A stretch of DNA of 45,750 nucleotides from Elusimicrobiaceae bacterium (GTDB taxonomy: Bacteria > Elusimicrobiota > Elusimicrobia > Elusimicrobiales > Elusimicrobiaceae). Each line of letters starts with the position of its first letter. Position 1 is the first letter of the stretch. The stretch is from the NCBI GenBank assembly GCA_017961295.1, contig JAGCXL010000001.1, positions 1-45,750 on the forward strand, written 5' to 3'. The notes beneath the pieces were generated by a model. That model searched no databases. It was not told where the DNA came from and worked only from the letters and a program-made list of their open reading frames with translations. Below, piece by piece: positions 31,480-40,420 of the stretch. The position numbers were made by a program, and so were the translations under genes.

Positions 31480-32940
31480 TTAGCGAAATACATTTACGCG
31501 CATGAGTTCCAAAGGTAATTCTTTTACGTACACCCGTTGCCCCAAGTAAATTAATGTGGCCGTATTCCACATCCAGGGTAGTTTGAGGTATTGTTTCATA
31601 TCCTCAAATTGTTGCGGATGCCACGCCCGCAAACGTGGATTGGTTGGGTCCAGTTGCAGGTCCTGTTCGGTAGGCATTCGAAGGGGGGTAGTAGTGTGGG
31701 CCTGTTTCCACTTTTCGTAAGCACCTACAATAGACGAAACGGAATAAACGGAATTGTGGGCAAACAGAGCATAGAGTTGTTGGCGGTCCGCCTTTGAAAG
31801 AAGGCCTTGATGGTCTTTGAGGACGGTTAAATACAAGTGGCGCGCCACTTCCACATTGCCGGCCATGGGCACGATTTCGGGCCAAAAGTTGTTATTTTTT
31901 GCCATGAATTGTTGCACAACTGCTAAATCTGTATCTTGGGGTTGATAGGTAAAATCAACCGGTTCCAATGCGGCGGGTTGTGCATACTCGGTGCGTAACT
32001 CGTTAACGCGCAACGCGACCGGATCGGTTGGAACTAATTTTTTAAGTAGATTGTCCAACTCAAAATAGAATTGGTTTTCCTCGGCAGATATTCCCAACAT
32101 CGGGTAGCGGTTATTAGCGGTGATAAAATCTTGTAACTCATATAGCCACCCTTGCGGAGTTTTAAGCATGCGTAAACGGTTTTGTGCCCGTAGTTCTTCA
32201 ATGCGTTGGGAAACGGGGTGCTTGGGCCCTAATTCCACTTGAACGTTGTGTAAGTTCACATACAAGTGCTGTTCCCCGGGAGTATTGGCACGCGGGAAGA
32301 AAAGGTTTTTTTCCACAAAGTTTTCCAGTTTTTCTAAATGCTGATAGGGGTTTTTTCGGGAACGCTGTTGAGTGGCGGCTTTTAATTCTTGGATACGCAA
32401 TGCCACCGGGTTTTGCGGATCTAAATGTACCAGCAGTTTGTTCACGTTATTATAAAGGTTGGCTTCGGCAGATTGGTTGCTACGTGGAAAGTAACCGTTT
32501 TTGGCAATAAATGTTTCCAGTTCTGCCAGATAGAACTGGGAAGGTTGAATTTTGCGCGCGGTTTGGGCACGTAACTGGCGGATGCGCTGAAAGACGGGGT
32601 TTTTGCCGAGATTGTTCCTGGAAATAGTTTTGCGTAAACGGGTGTAAAGTTCCCACTCTTCCGGCACCGTGGAGCGTGGGAAGTATCCTTTTTGTTCCAC
32701 AAATTTTTCCAATAGAGCCAAAAGTTCCGGCTGGGTTTTGGCCTTCAAAGGTTGCGGTTTTTTCGGTGCAGCAGGAGGGATTGGTTTCTTAACGGCTTGG
32801 GCATGGCGCAGTGCCTCTTGAAACGCGGCGCTCTGCTTAAAAGAAAAATTCTTTTTTATCGGTGGTATTTTTTTGCCGGCGTACGCAAAGAGGTTACACA
32901 GGCACAAGCAAATACTCAAAACGGCTAACTTTTTGATCAT
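31480..32940 (-). CDS. exported protein with four to five helical repeats, unknown function
   Basis: A 486-residue protein with a signal peptide (about 1-21, ending FAYA). A basic Pro/Lys-rich segment follows, then four repeats of about 65 residues. Each has the plan L-x-x-LE-x-F[VI]-x-x-x-x-x-[YF]FPR[SA]-N/T-x-x-x-E-x-x-LY-x-x-[LV]-x(10)-P-x-NPV-x-x-RI-x-ELRA (starting near residues 70, 135, 200 and 265; the fourth has RYPM instead of FPRS). A fifth, diverged unit may start near residue 335 (QFMAKNNNFWPEI). The plan recalls helicase-associated-type three-helix repeats, but here in an exported protein. The C-terminal 100 residues are not recognised. It stands alone between the orphan gene and the lpx operon. 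Confidence 0.65.
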   Translation of the reverse strand: MIKKLAVLSICLCLCNLFAYAGKKIPPIKKNFSFKQSAAFQEALRHAQAVKKPIPPAAPKKPQPLKAKTQPELLALLEKFVEQKGYFPRSTVPEEWELYTRLRKTISRNNLGKNPVFQRIRQLRAQTARKIQPSQFYLAELETFIAKNGYFPRSNQSAEANLYNNVNKLLVHLDPQNPVALRIQELKAATQQRSRKNPYQHLEKLENFVEKNLFFPRANTPGEQHLYVNLHNVQVELGPKHPVSQRIEELRAQNRLRMLKTPQGWLYELQDFITANNRYPMLGISAEENQFYFELDNLLKKLVPTDPVALRVNELRTEYAQPAALEPVDFTYQPQDTDLAVVQQFMAKNNNFWPEIVPMAGNVEVARHLYLTVLKDHQGLLSKADRQQLYALFAHNSVYSVSSIVGAYEKWKQAHTTTPLRMPTEQDLQLDPTNPRLRAWHPQQFEDMKQYLKLPWMWNTATLIYLGQRVYVKELPLELMRVNVFR

Positions 32941-33004
32941 AGGGATAACTCTTTATTTAAAATATAAGAATATTGTAACTTTTTTTGTGTGCGGCAGAAA
33001 CGGA

Positions 33005-33031
33005 CAAAAGGCCTAATTTGAAACTAGGCCC
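33005..33031 (-). terminator. terminator of the bamA-lpxI operon
   Basis: On the minus strand GGCCTA and TAGGCC pair around a nine-base loop, followed by TTTTG. It lies about 40 bases after the lpxI stop. Confidence 0.7.
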
Positions 33032-33068
33032 TTGGTGTGTTAAAATAAAATTTTGTGACGTTGTTTAT

Positions 33069-33896
33069 TTACACCGCTACCAGGCAGATGTTTAGCTTGT
33101 TAGCTAGTTCAATGACTTCGTCTAAATCCATCACCAGCGTTTTGTCCGCTTCAAAAGCTAAAATACTAAACCCGGCTTTGTGCACGCTTTTAAGGGTGCC
33201 TTTGCCGATAACGGGCAAATCGTAGCGCATGTCTTGGTTGGGGCGGGCGGCTTTGACCACCGCTACTGCGGCATCTTTCTCAGCTGATTTTTTGTATAGT
33301 TCGCCGGCGCGGGCAATACATTTGTCGGTTCCTTCCATGCCTTCTACCGCAATTACGGCCTGCTGGCTGACCACGCACGTTAGCCCAATGTCCAGGGTGG
33401 CAATTTGCTTCGCCATATGAAACCCGTAGTCAATGGTTTTCTGTTCGTCCGCAGTAGGTTGGCGCGCAGAAAGCACGCCTTTGTGCGGGAAAAAATCTTC
33501 CAAAAACAAGGCGGAATTAACAAACGTAACGCCGTCTTTGGCGCACTCTTCTATCAGGCGCGAGAGCACATATTTGGTCTGCATGCTTTTAAGCGAGGTT
33601 AAAAAAGCAATTCCGCGCTTATCGGGCATTAAGTTGGTGAAAATGGAAGTGTGTTGTACGCGCCCGGCCATGACCACTTCGGGCACGCCGCGCTCTTTAA
33701 AAAACGCAATACCGGCACCTAGTTGGCCTAAGCGAATCATCCCAAAATCTTTGGCAATTCCTTTATAGTCGCCCGCTTTGGCGTTGCCTTTGAGGCCCAA
33801 CACATACACGTCATAGCCGCGCGAGAGTGCTTTTTTAGCAATATAGACCGGCATTTTGCCTTCGCCGGCTAAAATACCGATTTTGGGGTTACTCAT
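33069..33896 (-). CDS. lpxI: UDP-2,3-diacylglucosamine pyrophosphatase LpxI
   Basis: A 275-residue protein of the LpxI (former DUF1009) family: KIGILAGEGKMPVYIAKKAL at the N-terminus, EVVMAGRVQHTSIF, FVNSALFLEDFFPHKGVLSA, TCVVSQQAVIAVEGMEGTDK and a final GFSILAFEADKTLVMDLDEV. LpxI makes lipid X from UDP-diacylglucosamine, in place of LpxH, in the lipid A pathway. The start at 33896 overlaps the lpxA stop by eight bases; 22 extra codons upstream in frame lie inside lpxA and are not used. It is the last gene of the operon. Use of LpxI instead of LpxH fits many non-enterobacterial diderms. Confidence 0.93.
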   Translation of the reverse strand: MSNPKIGILAGEGKMPVYIAKKALSRGYDVYVLGLKGNAKAGDYKGIAKDFGMIRLGQLGAGIAFFKERGVPEVVMAGRVQHTSIFTNLMPDKRGIAFLTSLKSMQTKYVLSRLIEECAKDGVTFVNSALFLEDFFPHKGVLSARQPTADEQKTIDYGFHMAKQIATLDIGLTCVVSQQAVIAVEGMEGTDKCIARAGELYKKSAEKDAAVAVVKAARPNQDMRYDLPVIGKGTLKSVHKAGFSILAFEADKTLVMDLDEVIELANKLNICLVAV

Positions 33897-34689
33897 CGCT
33901 GTCCTCGCGCATGGATTTTTTAGCCGCCATGACCCCGCGCTCACTGGCGCGGCAGAAGTCAATCATATGTTGCACTTCCTTACAGTGTGGGGCGGCTTCC
34001 AGCTGCGCCATGGCTTCTTCCAAGCGTTTGCCGCTTCTAAACATCAGCTTGTAAGCGCGTTTAATTTCCAGCATGGCACTGCGGTCCATGCCGCTGCGGC
34101 GCAGCCCGATAATATTTAGGCCCACCAGTTTGGCGCGTTCGCCTTGCGCAATACAATAAGGGGGGACATCCACGGGAATCATAGCCCCGCCGGAAATCAT
34201 GGCCATCGTGCCCACGCGCGAAAATTGGTGTACCCCTACCATGCCGGACATCACGACACGGTCTTCAATAATTACGTGCCCGGCAATCCCGGTGGAGTTG
34301 GCAATAATGCAGTTGTTTCCCATTTGTACATCGTGCGCCAAGTGGGAGTTGGCCATCAGTAAATTGTTATCGCCCATTTTGGTGGGTTTGTCCACAAACG
34401 TAGAGCGGTGAATGGTAACGCACTCGCGGATTTTGTTGCCGTTTCCCATGACCACGCGGGTATGTTCGTCTTTATAAGAGAGGTCTTGCGGTTTGACCCC
34501 TACAAAGCAACTGGCGATGAGTTCATTGTTGTCACCCATGGTGGTGTTTTCAATCACGCAAAAAGGGCCGATGTGATTATTTTTGCCGATTTGTACGTCC
34601 GCGCCGATAACAGTATAGGGGCCTACTACGGTAGAGGGGTCAATTTTAGCACTAGGATCAATAATAGCAGTAGGGTGAATATTAGACAT
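33889..34689 (-). CDS. lpxA: UDP-N-acetylglucosamine acyltransferase LpxA
   Basis: A 266-residue left-handed beta-helix enzyme that adds the first 3-hydroxyacyl chain to UDP-GlcNAc. Hexapeptide repeats run from IHPTAIIDPSAKIDPSTVVG through VQIGKNNHIGPFCVIENTT. The catalytic His is in NSHLAHDVQMGNN, and VGLNIIGLRRSGMD marks the C-terminal helical domain. The order lpxD-lpxC-fabZ-lpxA is found in several diderm phyla. It overlaps fabZ by eight bases at its start and lpxI by eight at its end. Confidence 0.96.
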   Translation of the reverse strand: MSNIHPTAIIDPSAKIDPSTVVGPYTVIGADVQIGKNNHIGPFCVIENTTMGDNNELIASCFVGVKPQDLSYKDEHTRVVMGNGNKIRECVTIHRSTFVDKPTKMGDNNLLMANSHLAHDVQMGNNCIIANSTGIAGHVIIEDRVVMSGMVGVHQFSRVGTMAMISGGAMIPVDVPPYCIAQGERAKLVGLNIIGLRRSGMDRSAMLEIKRAYKLMFRSGKRLEEAMAQLEAAPHCKEVQHMIDFCRASERGVMAAKKSMREDSDE

Positions 34690-35170
34690 GTTTTTCTCCT
34701 AAAATAAAATTGAGGGTGGCCTGGGCGCAGAGTTTGCCGTTTACGTAGGCCTCCGCATAAATTTTGGATATTTTACCTAATCTTAATATTTCCAGAGGCA
34801 TTTGTAAAGTATCCCCGGGGCGTACCATCCCACGGAATTTAGCCTCCTCAATACTTAAAAAAAGAGGGATGGCATTTTCGCGTCCTTGGGAAATGCGGCT
34901 CATAATCGCTCCGCCAAATGACTGGGACATACTTTCCACCACCAGTACGCCCGGCATAACCGGGCTACCCGGGAAATGCCCTTTAAAATAATATTCATCG
35001 GCGTTTACGTGGTGAATGCCGATATATTTTTTGCCGTCTTCCAGCACGCGCACTTCGTCCACCAGTAAAAAAGGATCGCGGTGCGGGATAGTTTTTTTAA
35101 TTTGCTCCCGGTTAATAACTTGCAAAACAGGCAGCGTTAAAAAAGAGTGTAGACTGTTCTTAGCGCTCAT
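34682..35170 (-). CDS. fabZ: 3-hydroxyacyl-ACP dehydratase FabZ
   Basis: A 162-residue hotdog-fold enzyme of fatty acid elongation. The active site is in HHVNADEYYFKGHFPGSPVM (His near residue 69) and GVLVVESMSQSFGG (Glu). KKTIPHRDPFLLVDEV is the usual N-terminal mark. About 20 extra N-terminal residues precede it, compared with E. coli FabZ. Placement between lpxC and lpxA mirrors the LpxC-FabZ fusion of Bacteroidetes, but here they are separate proteins overlapping by ATGA. FabZ and LpxA or LpxC compete for hydroxyacyl-ACP, so joint control is plausible. Confidence 0.95.
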   Translation of the reverse strand: MSAKNSLHSFLTLPVLQVINREQIKKTIPHRDPFLLVDEVRVLEDGKKYIGIHHVNADEYYFKGHFPGSPVMPGVLVVESMSQSFGGAIMSRISQGRENAIPLFLSIEEAKFRGMVRPGDTLQMPLEILRLGKISKIYAEAYVNGKLCAQATLNFILGEKHV

Positions 35171-35991
35171 TTGTCCTCCGAATTGGCGAGTAAAATTTTA
35201 GAAAAAATCGCGTTGTGTTTGTGCCCGCCGCACTCGCACACGATTTTAAGCGGCGGCAATTTGCGCCCGGTCAGGGCAATATCGCCGATTAAATCTAACA
35301 GTTTATGACGTACCGGTTCGTCGGGGAAGCGGCGCTCGTTTATAAATTTATCTTTGCCAATGATGACGGCGTTTTCCAAATTGCCGCCTTTAGCAAGACC
35401 GTGTGCCTTTAAAAATTCCAGTTCTTCTTCAAAGCCAAAGGTGCGCGCGCGGGCAATTTGCTGGATGTAATTGTCTTGCGTAAATTCAAGCGTATATTCC
35501 AAGTGCGCCACAAGCGGGTGTTTGTGGCGATACACAAAGGTAAAAGTAAGCTGATCGGCCGGCTGTGCGCTGTAAAAAATGTTGCCGCAGCTGTACGTAA
35601 TTTTTTGCTTGAGGTTTAATACCGGCTGTTCGCTATCCAGTTCTTGCACGCCGGCTTTTAGTAGTGCGTCTACATAAACGTCGCTTGCGCCGTCGGTTAC
35701 CGGCGGTTCGGGGCCGTCCATTTCCACACACACGTCGGTAATTCCCAAAGCGTGCAAGGCAGACATAGCGTGTTCAATGGTCCACACTTCGGCGGTGTCG
35801 TTTTTAAGGTTGGTACCGCGCAACGTGGAACCCACGTTGTCCACATGCGCTAAAATGGGTTGTGCGCCCGACAAATCGGTCCGTAAAAACGTAATCCCGT
35901 TTTGAGCGGGTTTAAAGGTCATGGTAGTAGGTACCCCGGTATGAAGCCCCGGGCCTTGCACTACGGCGGTAGTTTTGATGGTTTTTCTCAT
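35167..35991 (-). CDS. lpxC: UDP-3-O-acyl-GlcNAc deacetylase LpxC
   Basis: A 274-residue zinc deacetylase, the first committed step of lipid A synthesis. Zinc ligands are His74 in TIEHAMSALHALGI, His229 and Asp233 in VRHKLLDLIGD; the catalytic His257 is in GGHKHNAIF. GPGLHTGVPTTMTFKPA near residue 13 and VTDGASDVY are the other family marks. It is slightly shorter than E. coli LpxC (305) but complete. It starts two bases after the lpxD stop and overlaps fabZ by ATGA. Confidence 0.96.
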   Translation of the reverse strand: MRKTIKTTAVVQGPGLHTGVPTTMTFKPAQNGITFLRTDLSGAQPILAHVDNVGSTLRGTNLKNDTAEVWTIEHAMSALHALGITDVCVEMDGPEPPVTDGASDVYVDALLKAGVQELDSEQPVLNLKQKITYSCGNIFYSAQPADQLTFTFVYRHKHPLVAHLEYTLEFTQDNYIQQIARARTFGFEEELEFLKAHGLAKGGNLENAVIIGKDKFINERRFPDEPVRHKLLDLIGDIALTGRKLPPLKIVCECGGHKHNAIFSKILLANSEDK

Positions 35992-35993
35992 AA

Positions 35994-37070
35994 TTAACGT
36001 CCTAACAGTTTTTTAAGCCGGCCGAAAAACGATAGTTTTTTCAGTTCGGCCGCTTCTTTTTGGAAGTTTTGAAATTCCTTGTACATTTGCGGCAGTTTAC
36101 GCAAAATGACTTGTTGTTTAAATGCTTCGCGCTGCGGCATGGCAGGGTAACCGAAGTACGTTTGACCCGCGGGGATAGACGTCATCACGCCCGATTGTGC
36201 CCCCACTTGCGCGCGGTCGCCAATGGTCATGTGCCCGGCCAAACCTACTTGTCCGGCTAAAATGACACCGTTGCCGATATCCGTCGTGCCGGCTACCCCT
36301 ACTTGCGCGCAGCAAATAGAACTCATACCGATGTTTACGTTATGGCCGATTTGTACCAAGTTATCAATTTTGGTGTTATCGCCAATAACGGTGCTGGCAA
36401 TTTTAGCGCGGTCCACGCAGGCGTTGGACTGAATTTCCACGTCGTTGCCAATAACTACGTTCCCGATTTGCGGGATTTTTTGGTGGCGGCCGTCGTGAAA
36501 GGTAAACCCGAATCCGTCACTGCCGATTTTAGCTCCCGCTTGCAAGATGACGTAATCTTTCAAAACACATTGTTCGCGGATAACCACTTGCGGGTAGATG
36601 TAGCAATTTTTGCCGATAGTAACGTCTTTGCCAATGTAGCATTGTGGAAAAATGACGGTATTGTCGCCGATTTTGGCCCCGTCTTCAATCACAGTGTAGG
36701 CACCCACGCACACGTTTTGGCCCAGGGTGGCTTTGTCACTAATTATGGCCGTAGGGTGGATACCGGGAGTGTGTTTTTGAAATTGCGCGTCCACATATTT
36801 TAAGAGGAGCACAAACGCCCACTCCGGGTTTTGCGCGTACAAGAGGACCCCGTTAAAGGGAAGTTTTTGACCTTTGGCCGCCGCCGGCACAAATACGGCG
36901 GACGCTTTGAGTTGGGCCAAGAGTTCGGGCTTTTCTAAAGACGTTACATAGCAAATGCCGCCTTCGTGCGCGTTTTCCAGCGCACAGAGCGCGGTAATTT
37001 GCAGGTCTGTTTGAGCAGATGCTTCGGTTTGTGTGATTTTGGTAATTTCTTCAATTGTAAGTGCTTTCAT
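35994..37070 (-). CDS. lpxD: UDP-3-O-acylglucosamine N-acyltransferase LpxD
   Basis: A 358-residue acyltransferase that adds the second acyl chain in lipid A synthesis. An N-terminal uridine-binding domain (1-100) is followed by hexapeptide repeats (ISDKATLGQNVCVGAYTVIE, IGDNTVIFPQCYIGKDVTIG). The family marks AGAKIGSDGFGFTF and VQIGHNVNIGMSS hold the catalytic His. The C-terminal helix is long and basic. An AGAGG ribosome site precedes the ATG, nine bases after the ompH-like gene. Confidence 0.96.
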   Translation of the reverse strand: MKALTIEEITKITQTEASAQTDLQITALCALENAHEGGICYVTSLEKPELLAQLKASAVFVPAAAKGQKLPFNGVLLYAQNPEWAFVLLLKYVDAQFQKHTPGIHPTAIISDKATLGQNVCVGAYTVIEDGAKIGDNTVIFPQCYIGKDVTIGKNCYIYPQVVIREQCVLKDYVILQAGAKIGSDGFGFTFHDGRHQKIPQIGNVVIGNDVEIQSNACVDRAKIASTVIGDNTKIDNLVQIGHNVNIGMSSICCAQVGVAGTTDIGNGVILAGQVGLAGHMTIGDRAQVGAQSGVMTSIPAGQTYFGYPAMPQREAFKQQVILRKLPQMYKEFQNFQKEAAELKKLSFFGRLKKLLGR

Positions 37071-37079
37071 AAGACACCT

Positions 37080-37955
37080 CTATTTGCCGCGTTTGCGGTA
37101 TTTTTTGGCCTTTTTAAGGCGGCTGACAAAATCTTTGGTTACGTTGACGGGTTTTTGCCCGTAGAGTACCTCGTCTTTACGCACCACGGCGCCGATGTTG
37201 CGCTTTTGGGCAAAAGACTTAATTTCCAAATAAATATCTTTTAAAATTTCTTTGACTTCTTGTTCTTCTAACTGCAAACTTTCTTCGCGCGTTTGGGCTT
37301 TGTAGTTATCTATAAAAAAGCTGCGTTCTTCAATCATACGTTTGTTGGACGCAATACGCGTGGTTAAATCTTCCAGTTGGGCCGGCGTATTTAAGGGGGT
37401 GGCATAAAAGACGTCGCTACCGGCAAAGGTAAGGCGGTTTAACAGGTTGCCCAGTTCCAGTTCGTCTGCGTCGTCCGGCGGAAGGGGGGCCAGTTCGTGG
37501 GCTTCTACCACGATGCGTTCGTAAAACGGTTTTAACTGGCGCACAAGCCCCATTAACTGTTGGTTTTCGGCTTGTAAAGCGGCAATTTTTACTTTAGCTT
37601 CGGCTACTTCATCTTCTTTGGATAGAATTTTCAGCCGGATTTGCTCTTTGACTGCCACCGTACGCGGGTGGGCATTGAACGCTTCGTCAATATCTATAAA
37701 CGCCACAGTCAGGCATTTGCGGGCGGTTTCTTCATCCAACACTTCCGGCTCTTGCTCGTCCAATTCCTCTTTGGCTTGTGCTTGGGCTTGGGCCGGGGCG
37801 GGCAAGTGGTCCTCGGGTTTTGCGGGTTCTTGCGTTTTAGCCAAAATGGCGGCTACGGCGGCGTTTTCTTCTGCGGTAAGGGCCAAATCTTCGGCCTGCA
37901 GCAGTGTGCCTGCCAGTAATAGGAATAACCCGAGTAATAAACTGCTTTTTCTCAT
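37080..37955 (-). CDS. OmpH/Skp-like periplasmic chaperone, extended
   Basis: A 291-residue exported protein (signal peptide about 1-21, ending LQA-E). Typical Skp/OmpH proteins have about 160-190 residues. Here an acidic Ala/Pro/Glu-rich segment (about 22-80) precedes the OmpH core (TVAFIDIDEAFNAHPRTVAV at about 82). The two coiled-coil arms are long and include an insert around ELGNLLNRLTFAGSDVFYAT. The end returns to the family pattern: LKDIYLEIKSFAQKRNIGAVVRKDEVLYGQ. It should hold outer-membrane proteins soluble on their way to BamA, whose gene lies seven bases upstream. The insert and the acidic segment are unusual. Confidence 0.8.
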   Translation of the reverse strand: MRKSSLLLGLFLLLAGTLLQAEDLALTAEENAAVAAILAKTQEPAKPEDHLPAPAQAQAQAKEELDEQEPEVLDEETARKCLTVAFIDIDEAFNAHPRTVAVKEQIRLKILSKEDEVAEAKVKIAALQAENQQLMGLVRQLKPFYERIVVEAHELAPLPPDDADELELGNLLNRLTFAGSDVFYATPLNTPAQLEDLTTRIASNKRMIEERSFFIDNYKAQTREESLQLEEQEVKEILKDIYLEIKSFAQKRNIGAVVRKDEVLYGQKPVNVTKDFVSRLKKAKKYRKRGK

Positions 37956-37962
37956 ACACTCC

Positions 37963-40341
37963 TTACATCATGTTGGAAATGTTGAAATAGAAGTGGGAAC
38001 GGTCTTCGCCTTGTTTGTGGTTGAGACCATACCCCCAGTCAATACGGATGGGGAGCGACGGAGTGGTTAAGCGCAAACCGACCCCCACGCCGGATTTAAA
38101 TTGGTTTTCGTTCGGCCCTAATTTGAAATCCAGGTCCGAAGCGTGATCCCACGAGTTGCCCAAATCATAGAAGAAGGCAAATTGCGCCATGTTGCGCCGT
38201 CCTTCGCGCGCAAGCGGGAAGCGCAGTTCTGCGTTGAACACGTAGTAAGTGGTACCGCCGTATTTGGGACCGATTTCCCCGGCACGTTCATAACCGCGGA
38301 TAGTATCGGCACCCCCCAGGAAGAATTTTTCGTACGGGGGCACTTCCTGCGTGCGTCCGTACGGGCGCACGGAACCGATTTTGTTAGACACCACAAACAC
38401 AATGGGGTAATTGCCGCCAATGTTAAGCACGGTGTGGTTGAAAACAGAGCGGGCATTTAAGTACCAAAGGTCCAGGTCTCCGCCTACGGGGCCGCCGGCC
38501 AGCGCAATCCCTAACGAGTTACGCCACCCGCGGGTGGGGTCCCACATATTGTCGCGCGTATCAATGGCAAAGTCGGTGCTGATGGTGGATAAATTAGTGG
38601 TTCCTTCGGCGATACAAGTGGCCGGGTCTTGGCCGGGTTGACATTTGAACTGTTGTTCAATATCGTAAATATCAATGTTTTCAAACGAATAACCAAACAA
38701 GAGTTGGTAAATATCGTCATTAAAGCGCGGGCCTATTTTGAGGCGTCCGCCGATACGTTTTTCGGTATAGGCGCGGTTTTCGGTTGAGAAAGAACGGTAA
38801 CGGCGGGTATTAAACAAATCTACACCCAGCGAAGTAGGTTTGTCAAAAATCCAGGGGGTGTACCAACTGACGGTGTAATCCAAAATTTCTTTACCAAACA
38901 GGGTGCGTAACGAAAGCCGCTGCGCGCGCCCAAACAAGTTTAGGTGATTAATGGAAACTTCCCCATACAGCCCGTCCATAGAGCTCATAGCAAGCCCGGC
39001 GGTGAACATACCCGGGCGGCCTTCTACGATGTTAAAATCCAGGTCAACTTTGTCGGGCTCGGCGGTGGGTTGCAGGCCGATTTGTACGTCGTTAATAAAG
39101 CCCAGATTCATAATTTTGGTTTGGCTGCGTTTGATTTTGGCGTTGTCGTACAAGTCGCCGGGTTTAATGGTAATTTCACGGGTAAAAACGTATTTTTTGG
39201 TGTGTTGATAGCCGGAAACATCCACGTGGTCCACATAAAAGATGTGCCCCTCGGTAATGTCAAAGGTTAAGTTCAAAATTCCGTTTTGGATATCTTTGAC
39301 CGGCACTACTTGGGCTTGCAGGTAACCGCGGTCGGCGTATTGTTCCTGGATGGCGGCGATGGTGTCGTCAAAGTCTTTTTGGTTGTAGCGGTGCCCTTTG
39401 CGAAACAGGACCTGTTTGTCCAGCTCTTCCTCTGTGAATACGTTATTGCCGTCAAAAGCTACCGTGCCGAAATCCACCTGCGGCCCTTCGGTCAGGTGGT
39501 AGGTTAAAAAGGCTTCGTTTTTCGCATCGTTGTAGGTAATTTCGGGCTGAGAGAGATTAAATTCGCTATACCCTTTGTTGCGTCCGTAAAGCATCATTTT
39601 CACCCAATCTTTTTGCAGATTTTGCGGTTTAAACACTTTGCCCGGGCGGTTGGATGCTTTTTTGATAATCTTTTTTTCAGGAAGTTCCAAGGGAACGTTG
39701 CTCGTGTCTAACGTGAGCTCTTTTACGCGCACGCGCTCACCCTCGTCAATCAAAAGTTTTACATTAACTGTGTTTAGTTTTTCGTTGCGTTCCAGTTCGT
39801 AAGCTACTTGGGCGTTGACGTACCCTTTTTCGGCGTATTTGGCAGTAATTTTAGAGAGGTCACTTTCTAATTTGGCCTCGTTAAAAGGGTCTTTAATTTT
39901 AAGGGTCATGGCCTGGGTAATGGCCCCTTTGCCCAGGTGTTTGCGGCCTTGGTAGGTCAGGCGGTCAAAAATCGGTTTTTCTTTGACTAAATAAGTAATT
40001 TTGTGGCAGGCGTACGAAGTGCCGGACTCTTTGTCCTTACGGGTGCCGGGCATGGGGGCAATGTCTATTTCTACCGAGTCAAAACTGCCCAGGGCGGAGA
40101 TGTCTTGCACATCTTCGGAAACGGTAACACGTTCGTAGAGTTCGCCTTTTTTGGAGTGGGCGGCCTTGGTAACGGTTTTTTTGCGGATATTTTTAAGCCC
40201 GTCTACGGAAATGTTACAAATCATCCACGGGCCGTTTGGGTCCAGTTCTATTTGTTCGGCGGGTTCTTCCGCGCGCGCGTACGAAAAAAAAGAAATCAGC
40301 ATGCCTAATACAACGGCAGCAGACCAGTTGGTCAACTTCAT
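37963..40341 (-). CDS. bamA: outer membrane protein assembly factor BamA
   Basis: A 792-residue Omp85 protein with a signal peptide (about 1-24). Five POTRA domains cover about 40-425 (ICNISVDGLKNIRKKTVTKA at the first, IFYVDHVDVSGYQHTKKYVF at the last), followed by a 16-strand barrel. The barrel lid motif is GADTIRGYERAG, an IRGY form of VRGY. The protein ends in a phenylalanine-rich strand (SHFYFNISNMM), with Met rather than the usual Phe or Trp last. BamA inserts barrel proteins in the outer membrane. It heads the operon with AAGGGG as ribosome site; no strong promoter is seen between it and the rpmB terminator. Confidence 0.95.
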   Translation of the reverse strand: MKLTNWSAAVVLGMLISFFSYARAEEPAEQIELDPNGPWMICNISVDGLKNIRKKTVTKAAHSKKGELYERVTVSEDVQDISALGSFDSVEIDIAPMPGTRKDKESGTSYACHKITYLVKEKPIFDRLTYQGRKHLGKGAITQAMTLKIKDPFNEAKLESDLSKITAKYAEKGYVNAQVAYELERNEKLNTVNVKLLIDEGERVRVKELTLDTSNVPLELPEKKIIKKASNRPGKVFKPQNLQKDWVKMMLYGRNKGYSEFNLSQPEITYNDAKNEAFLTYHLTEGPQVDFGTVAFDGNNVFTEEELDKQVLFRKGHRYNQKDFDDTIAAIQEQYADRGYLQAQVVPVKDIQNGILNLTFDITEGHIFYVDHVDVSGYQHTKKYVFTREITIKPGDLYDNAKIKRSQTKIMNLGFINDVQIGLQPTAEPDKVDLDFNIVEGRPGMFTAGLAMSSMDGLYGEVSINHLNLFGRAQRLSLRTLFGKEILDYTVSWYTPWIFDKPTSLGVDLFNTRRYRSFSTENRAYTEKRIGGRLKIGPRFNDDIYQLLFGYSFENIDIYDIEQQFKCQPGQDPATCIAEGTTNLSTISTDFAIDTRDNMWDPTRGWRNSLGIALAGGPVGGDLDLWYLNARSVFNHTVLNIGGNYPIVFVVSNKIGSVRPYGRTQEVPPYEKFFLGGADTIRGYERAGEIGPKYGGTTYYVFNAELRFPLAREGRRNMAQFAFFYDLGNSWDHASDLDFKLGPNENQFKSGVGVGLRLTTPSLPIRIDWGYGLNHKQGEDRSHFYFNISNMM

Positions 40342-40360
40342 TTCAAACCCCTTTTACGTC

Positions 40361-40400
40361 CAAAAAATCAAAACGCCCGCACTACAGCGTAGCACGGGCG
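40361..40400 (-). terminator. terminator of rpmB
   Basis: On minus, CGCCCG-TG-CTAC pairs with GTAG-TG-CGGGCG (two mismatched pairs inside a 12-base stem) around GCT, followed by TTTTGATTTTTT. It lies 20 bases after the rpmB stop and 20 before bamA. Confidence 0.85.
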
Positions 40401-40420
40401 TGAGTGTGGTACAAAAAGTA

